Origin: Pseudomonas hunanensis
GTDB taxonomy: Bacteria; Pseudomonadota; Gammaproteobacteria; Pseudomonadales; Pseudomonadaceae
DNA length: 64,000 bases
NCBI RefSeq assembly: GCF_013393325.1
Contig: NZ_QJRC01000094.1
Location: forward strand, 216,484 to 280,483
Direction of reading: 5' to 3'
In this document: piece by piece, positions 17,467 through 27,390 of the stretch
Numbering within the stretch: the stretch's first letter is position 1
How the letters are laid out: each line of letters begins with the position of its first letter
The notes under the pieces: model-generated
What the model saw: the letters and a program-made list of their open reading frames with translations, nothing else
Databases searched by the model: none
Told to the model about the DNA's origin: nothing
Made by a program: the position numbers and the translations under genes

Positions 17467-18780
17467 TTACTCAGCAGCGGCAGGAGCCTCAGCTGGCTTA
17501 ACGGCATCTTCGTACGAGACCGACTTGTCGGTCACAGTCGCTTTCTGCAGAACAGTATCTACAACTTGCTCTTCCAGCACAACCGAACGCACTTCGTTCA
17601 GTTGCTGATCGTTCTTGTAGTACCAGGCGATGACCTGCTCAGGCTCTTGGTAAGCCGAAGCCATTTCTTCGATCATCTCGCGAACCTTGGCGTCATCTGG
17701 CTTCAGCTCGAACTGCTTGACCACTTCGGCCACGATCAGGCCCAGCACTACGCGGCGCTTGGCTTGCTCTTCGAACAGCTCGACTGGCAGCTGCTCAGGC
17801 TTGATGTTGCCACCGAACTGCTGAACAGCCTGCACGCGCAGACGATTGACTTCGTTTTCCAGCAGGGCTTTCGGCACTTCGATCGGGTTGGCAGCCAGCA
17901 GACCGTCCATGACCTGGTTTTTCACCTTGGTCTTGATCGCCTGACGCAGCTCACGCTCCATGTTCTTGCGAACTTCGGCGCGGAAGCCTTCCAGGGTCGA
18001 TTCCTTGATGCCGAACTGGGCGAAGAACTCTTCGTTCAGCTCTGGCAGCACAGGTGCCGAAACGCTGTTGACGGTGATGGTGAACTCGGCGGCTTTGCCA
18101 GCCAGGTCCAGGTTCTGGTAATCCTCTGGGAAGGTCACGTTCACAACGCGCTCTTCACCCGCCTTGGCGCCAACCAGACCATCTTCGAAGCCTGGGATCA
18201 TGCGGCCGGAGCCCAGTACCAGCTGGGTGCCCTTGGCCGAACCACCGGCGAATACTTCACCGTCGACCTTGCCGACGAAGTCGATGTTGACCTGGTCGTC
18301 GTTCTGCGCAGCGCGCTCGACGGCCTCGAAACGGGTGTTCTGCTTGCGCAGCACTTCCAGCATGTTGTCCAGGTCGGCGTCAGCCACTTCGGCGCTCAGG
18401 CGCTCGACGTTGATCGACTCGAGGCCGGAAACAGTGAACTCTGGGAACACTTCGAAGATGGCGACGAATTCCAGGTCCTTGCCCTTTTCGAAGGACTTCG
18501 GCTCTACAGCCGGGGCACCAGCCGGGTTCAGCTTCTGCTCGACGATGGCTTCGTAGAAGGAAGCCTGGACCAGGTCACCGAAAGCCTCTTGACGGGCGTC
18601 AGCTTCGAAACGCTGACGGATCACGTTCATCGGCACTTTACCAGGACGGAAGCCCGCAATCTTGGCGCGCTTGGCAGTCTGCTGCAGACGCTTGTTGACT
18701 TCGTTCTCGACGCGCTCGGCCGGAACGGCGATGGTCATGCGGCGCTCGAGAGCGGAAGTGTTTTCAACAGAAACTTGCAT
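17467..18780 (-). CDS. tig: Trigger factor, ribosome-bound chaperone
   Basis: A 437-residue chaperone and prolyl isomerase that meets nascent chains at the ribosome exit. The N-terminal ribosome-binding domain has the signature GFRPGKVP (about 43-50), close to the GFRxGKxP loop that docks on L23. The middle FKBP-like domain (about 160-245) has FVGKVDGEVFAGG and IPGFEDGLVG. The C-terminal arms are helical. The ATG at 18780 gives the family start MQVSVENTSALERR; a start six codons upstream is less likely. The tRNA cluster lies upstream. Confidence 0.97.
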   Translation of the reverse strand: MQVSVENTSALERRMTIAVPAERVENEVNKRLQQTAKRAKIAGFRPGKVPMNVIRQRFEADARQEAFGDLVQASFYEAIVEQKLNPAGAPAVEPKSFEKGKDLEFVAIFEVFPEFTVSGLESINVERLSAEVADADLDNMLEVLRKQNTRFEAVERAAQNDDQVNIDFVGKVDGEVFAGGSAKGTQLVLGSGRMIPGFEDGLVGAKAGEERVVNVTFPEDYQNLDLAGKAAEFTITVNSVSAPVLPELNEEFFAQFGIKESTLEGFRAEVRKNMERELRQAIKTKVKNQVMDGLLAANPIEVPKALLENEVNRLRVQAVQQFGGNIKPEQLPVELFEEQAKRRVVLGLIVAEVVKQFELKPDDAKVREMIEEMASAYQEPEQVIAWYYKNDQQLNEVRSVVLEEQVVDTVLQKATVTDKSVSYEDAVKPAEAPAAAE

Positions 18781-19028
18781 GGATATTCCTCGTTGCACAG
18801 ACGTTAGCCGGCGTTAGCCCGACTCCAAGAATCAAGGGCAAGCATTCTAGTGAGTCACGCAGCAGAAGTCACCCCACTCGGGACGACGGGAAACAACGCC
18901 GGTCGATTAACTTTCAAGGCCCGCACGGCACACCGCCGGGCCTGCTTCAATAAGGGCTGCACGACACCCGAGGCGACGTGCAGCCGAAATACCTTGTCAA
19001 ACAACTGCCTGTGGCGAATTCGCTTCCT

Positions 19029-19328
19029 TTATTCAGGATCGATTTCGTTGAACTGGCAGTACTCTTCCCATTCCAGCCCCAGCGCCTCGGCCACCTCACG
19101 GTGCGTCTCCAGACGCATGGCGTTCAGCTGCTCCGGGGTTTCGGCAATCAATTGCAGCGCCAGCTCCCAGGGCTGAATACCCTGCTCGTCGGCTGCATCC
19201 TCGAACGCCCACTCGATCTGCTGAGCCTGCTCACGCGCGTCCAGCTCACGGATCTCCTCGAGCAACTGCGGATTGGCTTCGGCAAAGCGCTGCAGCGCCA
19301 GGGCCTGACGGGCTTCTTTTGCAATCAT
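19029..19328 (-). CDS. Small acidic conserved protein (DUF6388-like)
   Basis: A 99-residue, strongly acidic, helical cytoplasmic protein without cysteines other than one near the C-terminus. The sequence (MIAKEARQALALQRFAEA... EWEEYCQFNEIDPE) fits a Pseudomonas family that I recall as DUF6388, function unknown. The ATG at 19328 is chosen because GAGGACACC precedes it by a short spacer. It stands alone between tig and the tRNA cluster, with 248 bp to the tig start. Confidence 0.75.
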   Translation of the reverse strand: MIAKEARQALALQRFAEANPQLLEEIRELDAREQAQQIEWAFEDAADEQGIQPWELALQLIAETPEQLNAMRLETHREVAEALGLEWEEYCQFNEIDPE

Positions 19329-19572
19329 CGTGGTGTCCTCTGCCAGCCAAACGGGCCGGTGTTTCAACCGGCTGAAATCTAACAGCTTTTATTGGGGTGT
19401 CACCAGTGGATTGCAAGGGCGAGGAATGCGATTTGGCGGGAAGGGGCTCGCCACGACATTTTCGGCGCCTCTGAGATCGAGCGCCGACGCACCCAAGGCA
19501 TACAACCACAGCCACGCAGAACCCAAAACAAAAAGGCGCCCGATCTCACGATCAAGGCGCCTTTCAAGAATA

Positions 19573-19648
19573 TGGGGTGGACGATGGGAATCGAACCCAC
19601 GACAACTGGAATCACAATCCAGCGCTCTACCAACTGAGCTACGCCCAC
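19573..19648 (-). tRNA. tRNA-His (GTG), copy 2
   Basis: Minus strand. The acceptor stem GTGGGCG/CGTCCAC is preceded by the encoded G-1 at 19649. The anticodon loop TTGTGAT lies in a CTGGA/TCCAG stem, the T-loop is GTTCGAATC, and CCA is encoded. It is identical to the copy at 19830-19905. Confidence 0.97.
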
Positions 19649-19692
19649 CATATTGCGGTCTTGCGATGTTGCGGTACAACCTTACAGAAGCA

Positions 19693-19777
19693 TGGTGCGG
19701 ACGAAGAGACTCGAACTCTTACAGCTTGCGCCGCTGGAACCTAAATCCAGTGTGTCTACCAATTTCACCACGTCCGC
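19693..19777 (-). tRNA. tRNA-Leu (TAG)
   Basis: An 85-nt class II tRNA on the minus strand: acceptor GCGGACG/CGTCCGC, anticodon loop with TAG in CTGGATT-TAG-GTTCCAG, a long variable arm, T-arm GAGTTCGAGTCTC and encoded CCA. Confidence 0.97.
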
Positions 19778-19829
19778 GTAACGCTTAAAACAAAGGCGCC
19801 AGATGCTATCGAGGCGCCCTTGAAGAATA

Positions 19830-19905
19830 TGGGGTGGACGATGGGAATCGAACCCACGACAACTGGAATCACAATCCAGCGCTCTACCAACTGAGCTACG
19901 CCCAC
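19830..19905 (-). tRNA. tRNA-His (GTG), copy 1
   Basis: Identical in the tRNA body to the copy at 19573-19648, with G-1 at 19906 and encoded CCA. Some flanking sequence is also shared (a GAATAT after the 3' end and ATATTGC before the 5' end), which points to a tandem duplication around the tRNA-Leu gene. Confidence 0.97.
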
Positions 19906-19946
19906 CATATTGCATTACTGCCTACTTGCTTGCCAAAGCTGCCTAA

Positions 19947-20023
19947 TGGCGCACCCGGCAGGACTCGAACCTGCGACCATCCGCTTAGAAGGCGGATGCT
20001 CTATCCAGCTGAGCTACGGGCGC
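19947..20023 (-). tRNA. tRNA-Arg (TCT)
   Basis: A 77-nt minus-strand tRNA: acceptor GCGCCCG/CGGGTGC, anticodon TCT in TCCGCCT-TCT-AAGCGGA, T-loop GTTCGAGTC, encoded CCA. It is the first gene of the four-tRNA transcript and faces away from folD. Confidence 0.97.
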
Positions 20024-20293
20024 TTAAGCTTGAAGCCTAACCGAACAAGACGTTAACAAGTAATTGTTAAACCACTCATTCTGCCCGACTTAGCCAACCA
20101 GTGCTAGGCTGTGCCCGACAAGTGCGGCGAATCTTATAGGCGACCCCGAAAGTCGTCAACACCTTTTTAAAAAAAATTTAAATTATTTAAGGGGTTAGGG
20201 GATTTGCCCGACCACCCGCCTTTGCCCTTGGCCCATGTCGTGCGAGAATGCGCGTTCTTAATTGTTTCCTTCTCGATGGTTAATCACGCGTCT

Positions 20294-21148
20294 ATGACTG
20301 CACACCTAATCGATGGCAAGGCGATCGCCGCCAGCCTGCGCCAGCAGATCGCTCAACGTGTCGTGGAGCGTCGCCAGCAAGGCCTGCGTACGCCGGGCCT
20401 GGCGGTGATCCTGGTCGGCACCGACCCCGCCTCCCAAGTCTATGTTTCGCACAAGCGCAAGGACTGCGAAGAGGTCGGCTTCATTTCGCAGGCATTCGAC
20501 CTGCCCAGCGAGACCACGCAACAAGCCCTGACCGAGCTGATCGACCGCCTCAATGATGACCCGGCCGTCGATGGCATCCTGCTGCAGCTGCCACTTCCGG
20601 CGCACCTGGACGCCTCGCTGCTGCTCGAGCGCATTCGCCCGGACAAGGATGTGGACGGCTTCCATCCGTACAACATTGGCCGCCTGGCCCAGCGTATTCC
20701 GCTGCTGCGCCCGTGCACGCCAAAAGGCATCATGACCCTGCTGGAAAGCACCGGTCAGGACCTGTACGGCATGAACGCCGTGATCGTCGGCGCGTCCAAC
20801 ATCGTTGGCCGCCCGATGGCCATGGAATTGCTGCTGGCCGGCTGCACCGTGACTGTCTGCCACCGCTTCACCAAGGACCTGGCCGGCCATGTAGGCCGTG
20901 CCGACCTGGTGGTGGTGGCTGCCGGCAAGCCGGGCCTGGTCAAGGGTGAGTGGGTCAAGGAAGGCGCCATCGTCATCGACGTGGGCATCAACCGCCAGGA
21001 AGACGGCAAACTGGTTGGCGACGTGGTCTACGAGACCGCCCTGCCGCGCGCCGGCTGGATCACGCCGGTGCCGGGTGGCGTCGGGCCGATGACCCGGGCG
21101 TGCCTACTGGAAAACACGCTGTATGCGGCAGAAGAGCTGCATAAGTAA
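20294..21148 (+). CDS. folD: Bifunctional methylenetetrahydrofolate dehydrogenase/cyclohydrolase FolD
   Basis: Interconverts 5,10-methylene-, methenyl- and 10-formyl-tetrahydrofolate in one-carbon metabolism, NADP-dependent, cytosolic. The 284 residues carry the active-site motif YVSHKRKDCEEVG with the catalytic Lys (about 56), the DGILLQLPLP loop, PCTPKGIM, the nucleotide-binding motif GASNIVGRP (about 166-174) and the closing PGGVGPMT. The ATG at 20294 is chosen because MTAHLIDGKAIA is the family start; longer in-frame starts run into the promoter region. It is divergent from the tRNA cluster (270 bp gap) and ends in a strong terminator. Confidence 0.97.
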   Translation: MTAHLIDGKAIAASLRQQIAQRVVERRQQGLRTPGLAVILVGTDPASQVYVSHKRKDCEEVGFISQAFDLPSETTQQALTELIDRLNDDPAVDGILLQLPLPAHLDASLLLERIRPDKDVDGFHPYNIGRLAQRIPLLRPCTPKGIMTLLESTGQDLYGMNAVIVGASNIVGRPMAMELLLAGCTVTVCHRFTKDLAGHVGRADLVVVAAGKPGLVKGEWVKEGAIVIDVGINRQEDGKLVGDVVYETALPRAGWITPVPGGVGPMTRACLLENTLYAAEELHK

Positions 21149-21162
21149 TACCGCGTGATGTG

Positions 21163-21195
21163 AAAACGGCACCTCTGGCAGGTGCCGTTTTTTTT
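21163..21195 (+). terminator. folD rho-independent terminator
   Basis: AAAACGGCACCT-CTGGC-AGGTGCCGTTTT followed by more T residues (8 in a row in total), 15 bp after the stop codon. Confidence 0.95.
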
Positions 21196-21244
21196 GCCTG
21201 TGATTTTTCGGTGGCTGCACCGCCTCTTCGCGATGTTCAGCCAA

Positions 21245-22984
21245 TCACTTCCTGGCCGCCTCCCACGACTTCAACAGTTCGTTGTAGCTGACCGTCTCGC
21301 CTTTGGGCTTTTCGTTGGCCAGCTTGGGCTTCGGTGCACCCGGCTGGTCGAACCAGTACTGTGCGTCCTTCTCTGGGTTCAGCTTCGGTGCACAGGTCGC
21401 CTGGGCATTGGAGCGTTGCAAGCGTTCCATCATGCGATCCTGGTCGCGGGCCAGTCCATCCAGCGCCTCCTGCGGGGTCTTCTCGCCACTGGCCACTTCG
21501 GCAATATGGCTCCACCACAACTGCGCCAAGCGCGGATAGTCCGGCACGTTGGTGCCGGTTGGCGTCCACTGCACCCGCGCCGGGCTGCGATAGAACTCGA
21601 CCAGCCCACCGAGCTTGGGCGCCAGCTCGGTCATGGCCTGGGAGTTGATGTCCGACTCACGAATCGGCGTCAGGCCGACGATGGTCTTTTTCAGCGACAC
21701 GGTCTTGGAGGTGACGAATTGGGCATACAACCATGCCGCCAGCCGTTGCTTCTCGGGGGTGGACTTGAAGAACGTCCACGAGCCGGTGTCCTGGTAGCCC
21801 AGTTTCATCCCCTCCTCCCAATACGGCCCCTTCGGCGAGGGCGCCATGCGCCACTTCGGTGTGCCGTCGGCATTCACCACCGGCAAGCCGGGCTTGGTCA
21901 TGTCGGCGGTGAACGCGGTGTACCAGAAGATCTGCTGGGCGATGTTGCCCTGCGCCGGCACCGGGCCGGCTTCGGAGAAGGTCATGCCCTGGGCTTCCTT
22001 GGGCGCGTAGGCGCGCATCCAGTCCACATACTTCTGCGTGGCATAGACGGCGGCCGGCCCATTGGTGTCGCCGCCACGGGTCACGCTGGAGCCCACCGGG
22101 TGGCAGTCCTCCACACGAATGCCCCATTCATCCACCGGCAAACCGTTGGGAAGCCCCTTGTCGCCGCCGCCGGCCATGGAGAACCACGCATCGGTAAAGC
22201 GCCAGCCCAGCGATGGGTCTTTCTTGCCGTAGTCCATATGGCCATAGACGCGCTTGCCGTCGATCTCCTTGACGTCTTCGGTGAAGAACTTGGCAATGTC
22301 CTCGTAGGCCGACCAGTTCACCGGCACACCCAGCTCGTAGCCGTACTTCTCCTTGAACTTGGCTTTCAGCTCAGGCCGTTCGAACCAGTCGGCACGGAAC
22401 CAGTACAGGTTGGCGAACTGCTGATCGGGCAACTGATAGACCTTGCCATCAGGCGCGGTGGTGAACGAAATACCGATGAAGTCCTTCAGGTCGAGGGTCG
22501 GCGAGGTGTAGTCCTTGCCCTCGTTAGCCATCAGGTCGGTGATCGATTCGACCTTGCCGTAGCGAAAGTGCGTACCGATCAGGTCGGAGTCATTGACCCA
22601 GCCGTCGTAGATGTTCTTGTCCGACTGCATCTGTGTCTGCAGCTTTTCCACCACGTCGCCTTCCTGCAGCAGGTCGTGGGTCAGCTGGATGCCGGTGATC
22701 TCGCTGAAAGCCTTGGCCAGCACCTTGGACTCGTATTCATGGGTGGTGATGGTTTCCGACACCACATTGATCTTCATCCCACGGAACGGCTCGGCGGCCT
22801 TGATAAACCACTGCAGTTCAGCCAACTGCTGCTCTGGGGTAAGGGTCGAAGGCTTGAACTCGCTGCCGATCCATTTTTTGGCCGCATCTTCGTACTGGTC
22901 GGCCCAGGCTGAGCCTTGCACGCTGGCCAGCACCAGCAATGCGGCCAGGGTCAAATGTCGCCTGTTGTGCTTGTTATCGAACAT
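21245..22984 (-). CDS. glpV: ABC transporter substrate-binding protein (GlpV-like, glycerol/polyol type)
   Basis: A periplasmic binding protein of 579 residues with a cleaved signal peptide (LTLAALLVLASVQGSAWA, cut near residue 28). The fold is of the extracellular family 1 type, but it is much longer than sugar-binding proteins (about 400-450 aa). That length matches the GlpV protein of the Rhizobium glycerol importer GlpSTPQV. The inference rests on the operon order (two ATPases, two permeases, small membrane protein, binding protein) and this length, not on ligand residues. It is the last gene, 39 bp after the small membrane protein gene. In Pseudomonas the true ligand may be another small polyol. 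Confidence 0.85.
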   Translation of the reverse strand: MFDNKHNRRHLTLAALLVLASVQGSAWADQYEDAAKKWIGSEFKPSTLTPEQQLAELQWFIKAAEPFRGMKINVVSETITTHEYESKVLAKAFSEITGIQLTHDLLQEGDVVEKLQTQMQSDKNIYDGWVNDSDLIGTHFRYGKVESITDLMANEGKDYTSPTLDLKDFIGISFTTAPDGKVYQLPDQQFANLYWFRADWFERPELKAKFKEKYGYELGVPVNWSAYEDIAKFFTEDVKEIDGKRVYGHMDYGKKDPSLGWRFTDAWFSMAGGGDKGLPNGLPVDEWGIRVEDCHPVGSSVTRGGDTNGPAAVYATQKYVDWMRAYAPKEAQGMTFSEAGPVPAQGNIAQQIFWYTAFTADMTKPGLPVVNADGTPKWRMAPSPKGPYWEEGMKLGYQDTGSWTFFKSTPEKQRLAAWLYAQFVTSKTVSLKKTIVGLTPIRESDINSQAMTELAPKLGGLVEFYRSPARVQWTPTGTNVPDYPRLAQLWWSHIAEVASGEKTPQEALDGLARDQDRMMERLQRSNAQATCAPKLNPEKDAQYWFDQPGAPKPKLANEKPKGETVSYNELLKSWEAARK

Positions 22985-23023
22985 TGTGATCTCCCGTTTC
23001 AGTTATCCCACAGGGCCGCTCGC

Positions 23024-23296
23024 TCAGCCCCAGCGCAGTACCACCACCAGCCACGCCAGCGACAGCAGCGAGGCCACCCACAATGGCCAGTCGCTGACGC
23101 CGACCACCAGCAGGTGCAGGTAGGCGCTGGCCAGCAGGCCGATGAACAAGCGGTCACCACGGCTGGTGACCAGCGGCAAGAAGCCCCGTCGCTCCACGCA
23201 CGGGCGACGCAGTTCAAGCAGGGTCATGCTCAGCAGCAGCATGCCTATGGCGACGAAAAACAGCGCCGTCGGCAAGGTCCAGGCCATCCACTCCAT
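23024..23296 (-). CDS. Small membrane protein (DUF2160-like) of the polyol ABC operon
   Basis: 90 residues with two or three hydrophobic segments: residues 3-27 (MAWTLPTALFFVAIGMLLLS), 47-67, and near the C-terminus. It carries a central basic turn (RRPCVERRGFLPLVTSRGDR). It lies between the second permease and the binding-protein genes, where the DUF2160 family usually occurs in GlpSTPQV-like operons. Its role in transport is not known; an accessory to the permease dimer is an inference from position. Confidence 0.8.
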   Translation of the reverse strand: MEWMAWTLPTALFFVAIGMLLLSMTLLELRRPCVERRGFLPLVTSRGDRLFIGLLASAYLHLLVVGVSDWPLWVASLLSLAWLVVVLRWG

Positions 23297-23308
23297 GCGT
23301 CGCCCTCC

Positions 23309-24109
<801 letters not shown>

Positions 24110-24112
24110 GGC

Positions 24113-24975
<863 letters not shown>

Positions 24976-24979
<4 letters not shown>

Positions 24980-26073
24980 GGCCCGGCCTCCAGCAGCACA
25001 TCGTCGACGTACAGCATCAGCCACTGTGCGGGCAGGCTGACCCAGGCCAGCTCCACGGGCAACGGGCGATCCTCGCTCAGCCGCGCCTTGAGCGCGACAC
25101 CGCCCAGTTCGAGGGTGACGATGCGGTAGGTACCCAGGTCTTCGACATCCAGCACCCGCGCCGGGTGGGCATCATCGAACGGGCCGTCCCACAGCTGCAC
25201 GAACTCCGGGCGAATACCCACTTGCAATCGCCCACCCGCCATCGCCGCCAGGCGCTCGCGCAGGCCATCGGGCAGCGCCAGGCGGACATCACCGAACACC
25301 ACTGCATCTGTCTCGGCGCGCACGTCAATCAGGTTCATCCCGGGGCTGCCGATGAAGTAGCCGACAAACGTATGTCGCGGTCGCTCGAACAGCTCGCGCG
25401 GGGTGCCGAACTGGACGATGCGCCCACCGTGCATCACTGCGATCTTGTCGGCGAAGGTAGAGGCCTCCAGCTGGTCATGGGTGACGTAGATCATGGTGAT
25501 GTTGAACTGCTCATGGATCTGCTTCAGCTTGCGCCGCAGCTTCCATTTCAGGTGCGGGTCGATCACCGTCAGCGGCTCGTCGAACAGGATTGCCGATACG
25601 TCATCGCGCACCAGGCCACGCCCCATCGAGACCTTTTGCTTTTCGTCGGCACTGAGGTTGCGTGCCTTCTTGCGCAGCACGCCAGCCAGGTCGAGCACCT
25701 CGGCAATTTCTTCCACCCGGGCACGCACACGCGCTTCGTCCAGCCCCTGGTTGCGCAGGGGAAAAGCCAGGTTGTCGAACACCGTCATGGTGTCGTACAC
25801 CACCGGAAACTGGAACACCTGAGCGATGTTGCGCGCCTGCGGTGACAACTGGTTGACCGGTTTGCCGTCGAACAGCACCTCGCCATGGGACGGTGTCAGC
25901 AGCCCGGAAATGATATTGAGCAACGTCGACTTGCCGCAGCCCGATGGCCCGAGCAAGGCATAAGCACCGCCCTGCTCCCACACATGTTCCAGCGCGTGCA
26001 GGGCATAGTCTGCCTCGCTGGCGGGCTGGCGACTGTAACTGTGCGCCAGTTGGCGCAGGCGAATTTCGGCCAT
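24976..26073 (-). CDS. glpT: ABC transporter ATPase (GlpT-like)
   Basis: A 365-residue ATPase of the MalK/UgpC architecture (nucleotide-binding domain to about 240, then a TOBE-like regulatory domain). Walker A GPSGCGKST (42-50), Walker B ILFDEP (Asp165, Glu166) and switch His199 in VTHDQ are canonical. The ABC signature is LSADEKQK (140-147) instead of LSGGQxQR. Its start overlaps the preceding ATPase gene by one base (TAATG), so the two are translationally coupled. It is the partner of the GlpS-like ATPase at 26073-27167. Confidence 0.9.
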
Positions 26074-27167
26074 TACCCTCTCCTTGCCTGGCGCAGCCCC
26101 GGGGCCTGCACCAACACCCCGGCGCTGTCGAAGACGAACAGCTTGTGCGTGGGGATGAACACACGGATCGGCGTATCCACCTGGTATTCGTGCACCCCAG
26201 GCAGGTGCAGGACCATGCGCCAGAATTCGTTGCGCACATGCAGAAAGGTTTCTGAACCACTGATCTCTGCCAGTTCCACCAGCACCGCCAATTCCAGGTC
26301 ATCGTCATGGGCCGGCACCAGGGTGATATGGCTGGGGCGCACGCCAAAGCGGTAGTCGCCCTCGGCCAACGGCTGCAAATCGGCATTGCGGGCAAAGTGC
26401 ACGGCCTGGGCCAGGCTCACCTCGTTGCCACTGATACGGCCGGGCACCAGGTTGATCGGCGGCTCGGAAAACAACTCGGCAGCCAGCACGCTGCACGGGC
26501 GCTGGTACACCTCGGCGGTGGGCCCGCTTTGCACGATGCGGCCTTCGTGCACCAGGGTAGTGGTGCCGCCCAGCGCCAGCGCCTCGTTGGGCTCGGTGGT
26601 AGCGTACACAGCAATGCAATGGCGGGCCGCGAACAGCTCACGCAGCTCTTGGCGCAGGCCCTCGCGCAACTTGTAGTCGAGGTTGACCAATGGCTCGTCG
26701 AACAGGATCAACGAGGCGTCCTTGACCAACGCCCTGGCCATCGCCGTGCGCTGCTGCTGGCCACCGGAAAGCTCAAGCGGCAGGCGCTGCAGGTAGGTTT
26801 CGATGCGCAGCATCTCGGCGGTTTCCTGCACCCGGCGGCGGATCTGGTCCTCGGCCATGCGCGCCTGGCGCAGCGGCGAGGCGATGTTCTCGTACACGCT
26901 CAAGGTCGGGTAATTGATGAACTGCTGATACACCATCGACACATTGCGCTGGCGCACCGGCACGCCGGTGACGTCCTGGCCGTCCATCAGCACCCGCCCC
27001 CGGTCCGGGCGGTCGAGCCCGGCCATCAGGCGCATCAGGCTGGTCTTGCCCGCCAGGGTACGGCCCAACAGCACGTTGAACGAACCGGGCTCGAAACGCA
27101 GTGAGGCATCGACGACCCAGGGCTGGTTGTCGACACTGCGGCTGACCTGCTCCAGCACCAGGGACAT
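26073..27167 (-). CDS. glpS: ABC transporter ATPase (GlpS-like)
   Basis: A 364-residue MalK-type ATPase, first gene of the polyol ABC operon. The ABC signature is canonical (LSGGQQQR, 133-140) and Walker B is intact (Asp157, Glu158). Walker A, however, is GRTLAGKT (35-42), fitting GxxxxGKT without the usual SGCGKS core. The switch histidine is replaced (YATTEPNEA, Thr191). The ATG at 27167 is chosen because MSLVLEQVSRS is the natural domain start and AAGG precedes it; the frame is open upstream but non-homologous. A sigma-54 type promoter lies 37 bp upstream. Confidence 0.9.
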   Translation of the reverse strand: MSLVLEQVSRSVDNQPWVVDASLRFEPGSFNVLLGRTLAGKTSLMRLMAGLDRPDRGRVLMDGQDVTGVPVRQRNVSMVYQQFINYPTLSVYENIASPLRQARMAEDQIRRRVQETAEMLRIETYLQRLPLELSGGQQQRTAMARALVKDASLILFDEPLVNLDYKLREGLRQELRELFAARHCIAVYATTEPNEALALGGTTTLVHEGRIVQSGPTAEVYQRPCSVLAAELFSEPPINLVPGRISGNEVSLAQAVHFARNADLQPLAEGDYRFGVRPSHITLVPAHDDDLELAVLVELAEISGSETFLHVRNEFWRMVLHLPGVHEYQVDTPIRVFIPTHKLFVFDSAGVLVQAPGLRQARRG

Positions 27168-27203
27168 GGCGTGGCCTTTTTGTGAGGGTTGTCCGCCGAG
27201 CAC

Positions 27204-27219
27204 AGCCAGTTTCGTGCCA
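27204..27219 (-). promoter_or_regulatory. Sigma-54 (-24/-12) promoter of the glpSTPQV-like operon
   Basis: Minus strand TGGCACG-AAAC-TGGCT against the consensus TGGCACG-N4-TTGCW: the -24 element is perfect and the -12 element has the invariant GC. The predicted start site is about 25 nt before the glpS ATG. Confidence 0.8.
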
Positions 27220-27274
27220 GTCATTCCCCGGCGCTCTGGTCCGGGGCCTGGATGGCAGAACGGGCAAATCGCGG

Positions 27275-27352
27275 GTTCACAAGTGAACACAATCACTGAA
27301 CAACTGAACACTTGCCGGTTTGACAATGAACAGCGGTGAACAACACTGAACA
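27275..27352. promoter_or_regulatory. Enhancer array of six TGAACA repeats
   Basis: TGAACA occurs at 27284, 27297, 27305, 27327, 27337 and 27347, all in the same orientation. An opposing GTTCAC at 27275 makes a perfect GTTCAC-AA-GTGAAC palindrome. The last three are exactly 10 bp apart. The array is 55-135 bp upstream of the -24 element, the usual position for sigma-54 activator sites, and just upstream of the activator gene. Confidence 0.65.
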
Positions 27353-27390
27353 GCGGTCCGCCCATAACAACAACCACCCAGGACAGGCCC

